This document shows positions 37,741 through 47,197 of a DNA stretch of 64,000 nt, piece after piece (position 1 is the stretch's first letter; each line of letters starts with the position of its first letter). A program made the translations under genes and the position numbers. The notes under the pieces are model-generated. The model had not been told where the DNA came from. It worked only from the letters and a program-made list of their open reading frames with translations, and did not search any database. The stretch comes from Pomphorhynchus laevis. Taxonomy: Eukaryota > Acanthocephala > Palaeacanthocephala > Echinorhynchida > Pomphorhynchidae. The stretch lies in the NCBI GenBank assembly GCA_012934845.2, contig WNNJ02001165.1, forward strand, positions 1 through 64,000. The letters run 5' to 3'.

Positions 37741-38711
37741 ATTGATATAGTTGATGTCATTTTGAAATTGTATGACAATTTCAGTAAAACCTTTAATGTA
37801 TATAGTCATCATGATATATATACGATAAGTGTCGATCGGATGCACTATTTAGTGGGGAATAATTGATATGATTTGGCAGAGTGAATCGAGACAATGAATA
37901 AGCTTATAAATATAAAACACTTATAAAATGTCGATGAGCGAATTTCTTGACTCGTTTAAGGAGAGTTTGATATTTTTGAAGATAGCACAGTCCGAGACGA
38001 TTTGACATATCGAACCCTTATACGTAAATGTGGATAATTGCTAGCCAATTAATCTAAGGATATTAATGAGCTGATTGATTCAATGAGAATTCGTTTATCT
38101 GGAGGAAAGACGAATTGTTTTGTGTTGTAAATTAAATAATTTTAATATTATTAAATTAATGAGGCAATCTTCTATTTAATAAATAATACTAACAAAAAAA
38201 GGAATATGTAATATTTTTAGAAATGTATATTTACATTTACAGCAAATGTGTGAAATTGAGGGCAAATATTTAAAACTTTAGTGTATATCTTGTATTTCGT
38301 AAATCTACTAGCAAGTTTTAAACATAGAAGACATGGCATCTCTACATTTCGCAAAATTGCAACTTTAAAACTGACTCAATATTATGAGAATTATTTTTTT
38401 TATATTTTAGATGATAAAAATCCACTATTATATAATATATAATGATGATGAATTAGGTTTTAATAATTAAGCCATTTATTATGCTAAACCGATAATATAG
38501 TAAAATTTCATAAATATATAGAATTTTGTATTAAAAATTCAGATTTTCTAACTTTTGAAAAATTATGTTCACTCTTTTAGTTCGATTTTGCTATAAAATA
38601 AGTTTAAATGTTTTTGTTTAGAAAATGATTGCCTGTAATTGTAAGTAAAGTCTACATTTGCCCGATTTATTAGTTATAATTTGGAAATAAAACTAAGCAA
38701 AAGTTTTCAAA
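37741..38711. other. 5' flank of the ninjurin gene
   Basis: AT-rich, no other gene seen. The promoter and any 5' untranslated exon of the ninjurin gene should lie here, but I cannot point to a TATA box or start site with confidence. Confidence 0.4.
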
Positions 38712-39435
38712 ATGGCACCATCTTTGACCGACTTAGCAGGGGCTTCTGCTCCACCAATAAGCCTGAATCAAAAAAAGCTAAATAAACTAGAATCCGCGTT
38801 TCCCCAATATCCGAACCTCCCAGATCGCTCTGATAGTCCTGGTTACATGAGTGACCATTCAATAAATCACAAGCAGTATCCACTTTCAGACGATGACTCG
38901 AAAAGTGCGTTTCAACTTCTATTAAAAAACCAAAACAATGAAATGTCGCAATTCAATGAATCTATAAAAGATCCAAGCCTGGATAACCCTCCAGAATGTC
39001 GACTAAAGGTAGTAATCATATTGCGTTGATGTCTTTACTAACGTGCTTTATTTATAGATTAGAGGATACAATGGAGAACTGATAGACGTCAATGCATATA
39101 CATGCAAGAAGACTATAATAATATTATCATTTATATCCTATGTAATTTTTCTGAACCTTGTACAACTAGGAAAGATAATCAGTGTAACCAGAGCTCGAAA
39201 TGCATTTCCTCGAGCTAGGATGAGCGAAGTTACGATGGCGTTTCTAACTGTTTCCCTGTTTTTATGTTTATTGGTAATTATTGGCTTATTGTACATTGTA
39301 AGGATCGATATCAGGGATCGAAGCCATCAACTACGCCTTAACAGCGTATTGCAAATCATTATCTATCTAATTTGCACTTTAATTGTATGTAATGCTGCAA
39401 TTGCAGTTTTTAGTTACTTTACATTGGATTTATAG
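38712..39435 (+). CDS. Ninjurin-family membrane protein (two exons)
   Basis: Exons 38712-39008 and 39058-39435 join in phase 0 to give 224 residues plus stop. ATG has a good context (aaaATGg). Residues 1-99 are a polar, Ser/Pro-rich N-terminus. From about residue 104 the ninjurin domain follows: GELIDVNAYTCKKT matches the family's I-D-V-N-x-Y-x-x-K-K signature, then three hydrophobic stretches (about 115-140, 156-180, 193-222). Ninjurins are small plasma-membrane proteins: mammalian NINJ1 clusters to rupture membranes in lytic death, and insect relatives act in adhesion and wound responses. The N-terminal tail is longer than in human NINJ1 (152 residues) and nearer insect forms. AATAAA lies at 39490. 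No break is seen, so it looks functional. It is the only clear host gene in the window. Confidence 0.88.
39009..39057 (+). other. 49-bp intron of the ninjurin gene
   Basis: gt at 39009-39010 and ag at 39056-39057. A tactaac word at 39036-39042 lies about 15 bases before the acceptor and fits a strong branch point. If unspliced, translation would stop after six extra codons, so splicing is needed to reach the ninjurin domain. Confidence 0.85.
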
Positions 39436-39692
39436 CTTTTTATGGTTAGTTGTTTTACGTGATTCTTAATAATTTATTGCTGATTTTTTAATAAATCATT
39501 TTCGTAGAAATATCACATTTTCAACACGATATTTTTAGTTAACATTTAGAGAAAATAGACTTCATCCCTGTAAGACGAAAAAGAAATTACTTTAGATTAG
39601 CACAATATTAAAAATATTAATTCGAAGTATTAGAAGAGGTGATCATTTTTGAGTTCGAATTAACCCTATGCTAGTCAGAGCAAAAGCTTAAT

Positions 39693-40280
39693 TCGGTTCT
39701 ATTTATTGTCTGATGAAGATATATAGAATGCTGCCTGGTGTTTATGGCTCATCATGAGAAAAACAGTGATTTATTTACGAGTACACCATTGTGTGTCCCA
39801 GGACAGGTGTAACAACAAATTATATATTTTATATATTTGTACACTTTAAAGTGTCCCTGTAAAACAGCATTTCTATTAAAAGAATTTAGTGCCTGATGCA
39901 TGGTTAAACTGTAATAGTCACTGCCATGCACAGAGCTTATGCTAAATTTCCTCTGATGATTCAGATTAAGGGTAGTTCTGTTTTTCGAGCTTTAGACATT
40001 GTTTAAGCGTGTGTTAAGGTGCCTATGGATGATTATTAAAGTCACGGTACTGATGAGCTCCGTTAGAGCGAAACGCGTATACCGTTGTTGAAGTTTGTCG
40101 TCACACATAGGATGACTGGGCATACGTAGTGACTTTGAATATTGCGGGAATAATCGGTTCTATTTCTTGATCTGATGAGGATATATAGAATGCTGCCTGG
40201 TGTTTATGCCTCATTATGAGGAAAACATAGTGATTTATTTACGAGTACACCATTGTGTGTCCCAGGGCAGGTGTAACAAA
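39693..40280 (+). repeat. Hammerhead-like repeat family 2, tandem ~462-bp units
   Basis: The block tctgatga(a/g)gatatatagaatg starts at 39709 and 40171, giving a 462-bp period. One full unit (about 39816-40280) and the tail of an earlier one are present. A further copy lies at 41928-42262. Each full unit holds a hammerhead-like core. Tandem, several-hundred-bp, ribozyme-bearing units are the hallmark of animal retrozymes. Confidence 0.8.
40022..40111 (+). ncRNA. Hammerhead-like ribozyme core, family 2, copy 1
   Basis: CTGATGA at 40050-40056, stem II gctc/gagc (40057-40060 with 40066-40069, loop cgtta), then GAAAC at 40070-40074. Two gtc triplets follow at 40097-40102. A short stem III (acg with cgt, to the second gtc) is possible. 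Outer pairing cctatg/catagg (40022-40027 with 40106-40111) could extend stem I, but its base next to the core is poorly paired. The core is convincing; activity is uncertain. Confidence 0.6.
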
Positions 40281-40404
40281 AAATTATATTATATATATCA
40301 CTATGTTTTCCTCATGAAGAGGAATATATAATATATATAATAAATATGCCTCATGAAGAGGCATATTATATATATACATATATATCACTATGTTTTCCTC
40401 ATGA

Positions 40405-40407
40405 AGA

Positions 40408-40445
<38 letters not shown>
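40405..40445. repeat. (TA)n microsatellite
   Basis: Pure ta dinucleotide run after a triplicated scrap containing cctcatgaagaggcatat that derives from repeat family 2. Confidence 0.9.
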
Positions 40446-40449
<4 letters not shown>

Positions 40450-40670
40450 AAGTTAGATGTCGGAAATGCATTTTCACAATGTCACAGAGGCAGCCGAAAC
40501 GGCGTGTGATAGTTCATCTTACTGACGATGGCTGCCAGCTATCACATGACCGTCTAGGAGTGACGAGAGTTTGCAGACTGAAGAATATGCTCGATTCGAA
40601 CACTTACTTAAATATACGGAAAGAATTGCTATTCGCAATCTCGAGCAATACCGATTCAAACGAAACTCTT
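40446..40670 (+). other. Unique GC-richer island, possible coding scrap
   Basis: Between two (TA)n runs. One frame reads SDESLQTEEYARFEHLLKYT and continues for about 17 residues with protein-like composition; another starts at 40479 with MSQRQPKRRVIVHLTDDG. Neither is recognised, and both run into the microsatellite. Could be a host exon fragment or a mobile-element scrap. Confidence 0.2.
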
Positions 40671-40673
40671 ATG

Positions 40674-40755
<82 letters not shown>
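40671..40755. repeat. (TA)n microsatellite, about 42 repeats
   Basis: Pure ta run that forms the left border of the retrozyme-like array. Frames through it encode only alternating Tyr-Ile and are not genes. Confidence 0.95.
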
Positions 40756-40758
<3 letters not shown>

Positions 40759-40909
40759 TATGAGATCATGAAGATCGATTGAAATCGAGACTGGTGATCC
40801 TTTGATGGATTCTTATTTATGTAATGAATAGTTGCTAGGTCACACGAGGTAACTTTCGCATTGAAAACCAGCTACAGAATCCTTCCTTCATGATATCCAA
40901 TTCCATACA

Positions 40910-40997
40910 CCCTGACTACTAACGGCCACATTGCCACAGCCGTTTTCGTTTCGCCCGCTTTTTGCCACATGTTGGTAGCCCCGGGCTCATCAGAAGG
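40910..40997 (-). ncRNA. Type I hammerhead ribozyme, unit 1
   Basis: Minus-strand reading: stem I 5' side gcctt (40998-40994), CTGATGA (40993-40987), stem II gcccg (40986-40982) and cgggc (40957-40953) around a ~24-nt loop, GAAAC (40952-40948), stem III with aacggc/gccgtt, cleavage triplet gtc (40916-40914), stem I 3' side agggt (40913-40909). All conserved core positions are present. Stem I pairs 5 bp with two G-U, stem II is five G-C pairs. Self-cleavage is predicted between 40914 and 40913. Confidence 0.88.
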
Positions 40998-41034
40998 CTG
41001 ACTACCAACTCTTCGCCTTTTGAAATTTGACTTA

Positions 41035-41098
41035 TCCGAGATTCGAGCTGTCGCTCTCCGTACTTGGCTTGCGCTCTTGACTGCTAGGCTACGAATCC
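41035..41098 (-). promoter_or_regulatory. tRNA-like pol III promoter (A and B boxes), unit 1
   Basis: Minus strand: TAGCCTAGCAG (41091-41081) fits the A box consensus TRGCNNAGYNG, and AGCTCGAATCT (41049-41039) resembles the B box GGTTCGANNCC with spacing of 31 nt between them. The stretch between (gtcaagagcgcaagcc) is typical of tRNA-derived SINE heads. It lies about 40 bp upstream of the hammerhead on the same strand, as expected if pol III transcribes the unit. The duplicate in unit 2 is 41478-41541. Confidence 0.7.
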
Positions 41099-41352
41099 AG
41101 GATTACCAGATTTCACACAGTATATGAAACCTTCCATCATGATATCCAGAAACTGCATTGTCCGAGATGCTTCTCTGGCATGCTTATTATAGATTTTATC
41201 GTATGAGATCATGAAGATCGATTGAAATCGAGACTGGTGATCCTTTGATGGATTCTTATTTATGTAATGAATAGTTGCTAGGTCACACGAGGTAACTTTC
41301 GCATTGAAAACCAGCTACAGAATCCTTCCTTCATGATATCCAATTCCATACA

Positions 41353-41440
41353 CCCTGACTACTAACGGCCACATTGCCACAGCCGTTTTCGTTTCGCCCG
41401 CTTTTTGCCACATGTTGGTAGCCCCGGGCTCATCAGAAGG
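41353..41440 (-). ncRNA. Type I hammerhead ribozyme, unit 2
   Basis: Exact equivalent of the unit 1 ribozyme, 443 bp further on: tcatcag at 41430-41436, gtttc at 41391-41395, gac (gtc on the minus strand) at 41357-41359. The core and stems are unchanged. Cleavage at both units would release a 443-nt monomer. Confidence 0.88.
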
Positions 41441-41927
41441 CTGACTACTAACTCTTCGCCTTTTGAAATTTGACTTATCCGAGATTCGAGCTGTCGCTCT
41501 CCGTACTTGGCTTGCGCTCTTGACTGCTAGGCTACGAATCCAGGATTACCAGATTTCACACAGTATATGAAACCTTCCATCATGATATCCAGAAACTGCA
41601 TTGTCCGAGATGCTTCTCTGGCATGCTTATTATAGATTTTATCGTATGAGATCATGAAGATCGATTGAAATCGAGACTGGTGATCCTTTGATGGATTCTT
41701 ATTTATGTAATGAATAGTTGCTAGGTCACACGAGGTAACTTTCGCATTGAAAACCAGCTACAGAATCCTTCCTTCATGATATCCAATTCCATACACCCTT
41801 ATGATAGGTTTTCTTGAGATAACCTATTAGATTATTGTACTATATATATTATATATAAAAAATAAAATTTAAAATATTATTTATGTTGAAAGAATCTTAT
41901 TATTCTCTGATTATTATAATCTTATAT

Positions 41928-42262
41928 ACCTGATGCATGGTTAAAGTGTAATAGTCACTGCCATGAAGAGCTTATGCTAAATTTCATCTGATGATTCAGA
42001 TTAAGGGTAGTTCTGCGCTTCGAACTTTAAAAACTGTTTAAGAGTGTGTTAAGGTGCCTATGGATGATTATTGTGGTCAGTGTACTGATGAGCTCCGTTA
42101 GAGCGAAACAAGTCTACCGTTGTTGAATTTTGTCGTCACACATAGGATGACTGGGCATACGTAGCGACTTTGAATATTGCGAGAATAATTTGGTTATATT
42201 TCTTGATCTGATGAGGATATATAGAATGCTGCCTGGTGTTTATGCCTCCTCACGAGGAAAAC
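41928..42262 (+). repeat. Hammerhead-like repeat family 2, second locus
   Basis: Matches 39890-40235 along most of its length (cctgatgcatggttaaa... through gctgcctggtgtttatgcctc) at roughly nine of ten bases. One unit is present and ends in a tatata stretch. Confidence 0.8.
42057..42146 (+). ncRNA. Hammerhead-like ribozyme core, family 2, copy 2
   Basis: CTGATGA at 42085-42091, stem II gctc/gagc (42092-42095 with 42101-42104), GAAAC at 42105-42109, gtc triplets at 42132-42137. Here stem III acaag/ttttgt before the first gtc pairs better than in copy 1, while the second gtc leaves a gtgt/acac stem I with one bulged A. The core is fully conserved although flanks differ. Confidence 0.6.
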
Positions 42263-42870
42263 AAAGTGATATATATTGAGTTATATATCATTATATAAAT
42301 AACTTTTTCACATAATTGAGTGAGTTAATGACATTTTGGATATTTTTAAATTTTGTGAAATCAAGAGAGAAACACTAATTTATTGCTCGGCTTTAAATCA
42401 CAACATTTACTTTAATAACTTAAAGTCTATAACTTAAATTCGGAGTAAAGTAATTATATGTTTCTTTATAAAAGAAACAAAATTACTTTAGAATTGTTAA
42501 AATTGGTGATAATTATTGTGTTCGGATTGACTCTATGCTAGTCAGATCAAAAACAGTTGTGAACCCTGATAACGTAGGGTCAAGATTTCTGTCATATCTC
42601 ACCAGGCCAACGTCTAGGAGTATTAGCCACAAGGTTTTTTTAAATAAAAGAAAAGTAAAATCATTTTAGATTTGAAGTTTTTAAAATCGTGAAAATCGTT
42701 AAGCTCACTAAATATGATGGTTCGTAAACAGCAATAAATGAGTTTTTGTTGCATAATAACCGCTTGATGTTGTTCCTAATGGAAAAATAACAGAATCTAA
42801 TATAATCTTTAATCTAATAATTATTAGATTTTAATAATTATTATTATTATCTTTAATATAATCTAATAAT
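42263..42870. other. AT-rich DNA flanking repeat family 2
   Basis: The block about 42475-42550 resembles 39590-39690 (aaattacttta..., ctatgctagtcaga), so the flank of family 2 is itself repeated. No gene seen. Confidence 0.5.
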
Positions 42871-43214
42871 CTTTCATTATAGGATATTATGAACATTATA
42901 TTCTGAAAAATATTTACTTTTGATGTTTTAAAAATTATATTTACGAGAACGGCACAAGTAGAGACTTGTACACTTTACTCTGATTCCGACGACCTCTCCA
43001 TTCGCCATTTGCTCTCTGTCGGTTGCTCACTAGTCGAATCCGCCTACCCCCTAGCTCATCTCTAAATTCTCTAATCATGGCGGCATTGTAGCATTCGGCC
43101 GTCATCCCGCGTCTCGTGCAAAATCACTCCTCCTTTCATTATAGGATATTCTGAACATTATATTCTGAAAAATATTTACTTTTGATGTTTTAAAAATTAT
43201 ATTTACGAGAACGG
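42871..43214 (+). mobile_element. LINE-B internal fragment between 82-bp direct repeats
   Basis: 42871-42952 and 43133-43214 are the same 82 bp with one difference. Between them, 42953-43132 encodes LINE-B endonuclease sequence (SDSDDLSIRHL, GCSLVESAYPLAHL, then NHGGIVAFGRHPA in another frame) matching residues about 57-103 of the ORF2 at 51.7 kb. The insert has neither LINE end. Duplicated flanks of this size are longer than usual LINE target duplications. Confidence 0.85.
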
Positions 43215-44640
43215 ATTACATCTAATTAACATATAAATATCAGTGACGTAATTATCTGAATATTTGTGACGCTCAGAATTGTGGCTGTTCAAGATTGCCC
43301 AAATAATGTTTATACTGAGTGATCTATAAAACATGCGTGATTGTTGGGCGGTATCAAGCTAAATGGGCGGATGTGAGAAATATCAATCACAATTGTGAAA
43401 GCTACTAAACAGTATTAATAAGCGTAAACGAGTTTACACCACCTTATTTCGGTTATATCCTGTTGAATATTTGAAACGGAGAAGTTGGCATCAAATGCGA
43501 TGAGAACATAAATACAATTTTACTAATTCTGCTCAAATTATCCAAACTATTTTATTTTCTATAAATAAAAAATCTCTTCGACCACTACTTCATTGTAGTT
43601 TGGACGAGCTAACTTATTACTCATTTGCAGATGACACCTGATTTGTAATGCTAAGAATTCAATTTTGGTCTAACTCAATCATCTGGTTCAATAACATTAC
43701 CTAGCGATTCGCAGAAGATTCCGTTGTATGAGATCTCGATATCTACAAGTTCGAACAAAGATCTCTCGAATCTCTTAGTAATGATTTACATTATAAATTT
43801 AATGGTAACGTTAGAGGATATATGATTGTGTAGTTTCATATCGGCATCAAGAGAATGTTTAGGTTGTTTTCACTCACTATTATCCAATTATCTTAATTTT
43901 TTTAGATTTATTAAATATTACTGTACATCCTTTAAGATATGTTATATATGGACAATCATATTTCTGTTTCCTCGTCTTGTAATAATCATATTCCTTGCAT
44001 GAACTTGAAATATGCATAAAGTAAATGTGTATTGTTATTTTAAATCGGAAATGCTCGTCAGTTTTTCTGACGCTGCCGATAATTTCGATAAATAATAAAA
44101 GATCGCAATTCATTTCTCAACAGATAAACCTTTAAAATCCATTAATGGCAAATCTTACTTTAAAATACATCAATGGTGTTTAAAAACAAATAAAAGGCAT
44201 TGCTTTCAATAAAAGGCATTTGTTTAATTAACCTATAAATCATCATTTCAAAGTTTTCGTTGAAGCTAATGCATCTTCATTTGATCATGCTTTATACATT
44301 ACCTTATTTTAATTTCGGGATTTGATATAAACTGCGAAATTAATGTCTTTGAATATGATTTAAGAATTTCATTTTCAAATCGAGTTCAGCAATTGGCGTT
44401 TAAAGCGCCTCGAGGAGAAGGCAATTAATATGATACTCTCTAGGCGTCTAAAAAGCTTAGCAAGTAATGTGCAATGCAATTATTCAATTATTTAACGTAT
44501 TTTATTCAAATTTTATTTTTACAAAAAAATATAAACTCAAACATTTTGCGCAAAATTTGTTATTATCATATATTATTATAACAAACCGCAACAAATGAGC
44601 TACAAGCTCGTGTCGCTTACAAAACATGAAAGAAAAAATT
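43215..44640. other. AT-rich intergenic DNA
   Basis: No gene recognised. A frame over 43880-44113 (minus) is without family resemblance. Confidence 0.5.
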
Positions 44641-45505
44641 CGACAAATAAAGAATTCAATCAAAAAGAAGTCGCAAATTCCTTCTCTCGGCTTCAATGGC
44701 TTTCTTGAAAGCATCACTAGACATATTATGATAAATATTCCGGCATTTTAGTGCATTCCACTCATTAATTACTCTGGTTACAAATCGGTGGTGAAGAGAA
44801 ATTATTGTAGTAGGCTTTATTAATTTCCACACATGCCCACGAGTTTATCGTCCATCATTCATGGATAGTAAGCCGGAGAGACCCCCTAAGCCATCAAAAA
44901 CAATTTTGATTTCAGTTGATAAATCAATGGACGATCTGCGATATTTTAAGATGCCGAGACGTAGAGATGTTAAACGTTCAACAAATCTTAAATTGGATAA
45001 ATTCAGATTAGAGATTTTTATGTTGACCACATAGCTCAATAAGTTCTATTAAATCATCGCTACTTGCCAAATGAGGATGATAGAACACTAACACATACAT
45101 GGAAGTGACCTTATCAAGGCACACTTTGAGGTATAAAGCCTCATTCCCATTGGCATTACTAACCGTCCGCAAACATAGTACATCAATACCTAAATTACAA
45201 TATAGTACAACACCCTCTCTCCTTCGGCCAGATCGATCACAACGAAACAGGTTATATTCATCTATGGGTAATAAACTATCGGGAACAAGGTCAGAGAGCA
45301 CATATTCACTAAGGGCAATGATATTTGGATGATGATAAGTAGTTATGACCTTCAATTCATCCATCTTATGGAGAACGCTTCGAACGTTCGAATATAAAAC
45401 TTTAAGCCATTTGTTGTTTTTACGATAAGGCGTATTGGGTCCTATCCTACAGTTATCAGAAATATTTTTCATAGCGGGGGCCATCTCAATCGTGGACGAC
45501 GCCAA
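44640..45505 (-). pseudogene. LINE-C ORF2, endonuclease fused to carboxyl end
   Basis: Minus strand: MASSTIEMAPAMKNISDNCR (45505) begins a 165-codon frame with the AP endonuclease N-terminus (LYSNVRSVLHKMDEL, ALSEYVLSD where TE is expected, then the FYHPH block). At about 45015-45040 it jumps to the end of a CR1-type protein: SNLRFVERLTSLRLGILKYR, later RFVTRVINEWNALKCRNIY and AFKKAIEAERR before the stop near 44640. The rest of the endonuclease and the entire RT are missing, an internal deletion of roughly 2 kb. CR1-group element, same type as the copy at 48.7-51.3 kb. Confidence 0.8.
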
Positions 45506-46340
45506 AGTACCCGAAAATGTACAATATGCAGATCAGTTTCTATAGATTCTATCCGAGCATTTAGCTCAGTTTGAGCAACACGCCAGAGACAACACAGTGA
45601 AAGACATATGTTATAAGCGAAATGGATACTGTCTCAGTTTATATTTGTTCTTTAACAACTCACGAACCACTGAGGAGGTACGAAAGACAACTTTCATCAA
45701 ACGAGAACGTCCTCCAAGATGGTTGCGACGGCATATCCTAAATATCGCAATAGAACGAACATTTGAAATATAGAAATCTTCTGGAAAAATAATAACTGTC
45801 TTTTTTGGAATTGTTCAACATCATGGTCCACTCAAGTTTGAGCCACATCTGATGACGACTCAGGAACTTTCGTAATAATCAAGCACCGATATTGGGAAGA
45901 TTCATTAAATATGACGGACAAGAACGACTTGTGACTATTTAATGGGTCAGTTATTCGTTGAAAGAATATCTAACTGGAAATTTTACTAGATTGTTTACTC
46001 TCAATTTTCGATTGAGAGGTGAGGTAGGTCATGTGGATTGACTTTACAACCTAATTGACAGCTTCTTTGATAGGTACCATTTCCGATTCGGTGTCAATAT
46101 CCATGACCGTCTATGATTTTACTAATTGTGAAATTCGATGTCATGTCATCCGGGAGTATAGGGCTGGTGTTTTCTGTATCTCTCAGGTTTCCAACATATC
46201 CATGATTAAACAATATCGTGGATTGGCATAGTTTGACAATCTTCACTCGATAGATCATTCGTCCGAGTCGCATCTTCAAGTGCCGCAAAACTCCAACCGA
46301 CGGAGTGAACATCGATGGATTCCATGGGCGATTCTTAGTG
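45506..46340 (-). other. Possible LINE-C 5' region (ORF1), unproved
   Basis: Lies just upstream of the LINE-C ORF2 start on the same strand and is GC-richer than the flanks. Frames such as 46094-46312 (LKMRLGRMIYRVKIVKLCQS) have protein-like composition but are broken. Position suggests ORF1; I see no diagnostic motif. Confidence 0.3.
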
Positions 46341-46982
46341 TGATTGTTAAAAGTGAAATTTACAGCTAGTAAAGAAAATCATTTTGCTAATCAAAACTTT
46401 CGACTCAAGCATGAAAAGGTTTATATTTTTAATAAATTTATTAGCTTATAATGTAATTCGTTTGTACTCATAATGTTACTGATTATGCAATTCTTTTCGA
46501 TGAACTTGGATATTTATAAAGTTATTTAAAATCAAAATATCATTATTACAACCTCATGGGAATTCTGCAAATTTATTAATTTTGAATACAACAATCCTTA
46601 CACTATTTTATATAACACAGAAGTTTTTCCGTAACCCATGATTACAAAGAATATTAATTTTCGACAAAGGTTTGATTTTTAAATGGCCGCAAAATTTTTT
46701 ATTTTAATACTGAATAAATTACCTAGACAAGGAAATTTTATATAAAAGCAAACCATTAAAATATTATGGCAATGTTAAATACTGAAAATATATTAAAAAT
46801 TTGTTGTTCACTCATATAAAATTTAAAAAGCATTTCCGACAAATTTTGTAAAGAGAGGTCTATTGAATTGGCGAAAATTTAGTTTATTTGAATTTATTTT
46901 TCTTGTAGAAAATAAAGGACGTTATTTTCCTAATTATAAAAAATTTATTACAAAGTTTAAAATAACTAACACCTTTTAAATA
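46341..46982. other. AT-rich intergenic DNA
   Basis: No gene or repeat recognised. Confidence 0.5.
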
Positions 46983-47001
46983 GTTGATCCATTATTGATA
47001 A

Positions 47002-47197
47002 ATAATTATTGGAGCTGGATCAAAGGAAAGAAGAAATTATTTTTGATATTTCGCTAACTACCGTTAGCATCTTCAGAAAATTACATCTTCAGAAAAAGGT
47101 AATTTGTGAAGATGTAATTTTCTGAAGATGCTAACAGAAGTTAGCGAAATATCAAAAATAATTTCTTATTTCCTTTGATCCAGCGCCAATAATAATT
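47002..47197. mobile_element. MITE-like foldback element, long form
   Basis: Two ~90-bp arms, nearly exact inverted repeats, meet around 47097. The termini read attattggagctggatcaaa and its complement (with one change, cagcgcc for cagctcc). No coding sequence. The arms are the same sequence as the units of the 24.9-25.8 kb array. Too little is visible to name the parent transposon. Confidence 0.88.

Larger units (their letters stand above)
40756..41799 (-). mobile_element. Retrozyme-like tandem array, 443-bp unit, 2.36 copies
   Basis: The word tcgtatgagatcatg begins units at 40756, 41199 and 41642; the period is exactly 443 bp and the copies are nearly identical (one difference noted, 41007 region versus 41450 region). 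Read on the minus strand each unit has a tRNA-like promoter followed by a type I hammerhead. The array's right border (41799|41800) coincides with the predicted self-cleavage position; its left border is the (TA)n run. Animal retrozymes and schistosome Sm-alpha elements share this make-up: no protein, a hammerhead, tandem units, dependence on another element for reverse transcription. Copies this alike suggest a young or homogenised insertion. Confidence 0.85.

Noticed and set aside
40479-40771. Frames of 66-94 codons running into the (TA)n tract
   Set aside because: Most of each is Tyr-Ile alternation from the microsatellite; not a gene.
41035-41098. Functional tRNA gene
   Set aside because: A and B boxes are present, but the acceptor and anticodon stems do not form; it is a tRNA-derived promoter head.
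42871-43214. 82-bp direct repeats as LTRs
   Set aside because: The insert is LINE-B endonuclease sequence and there is no primer site or tg...ca border.
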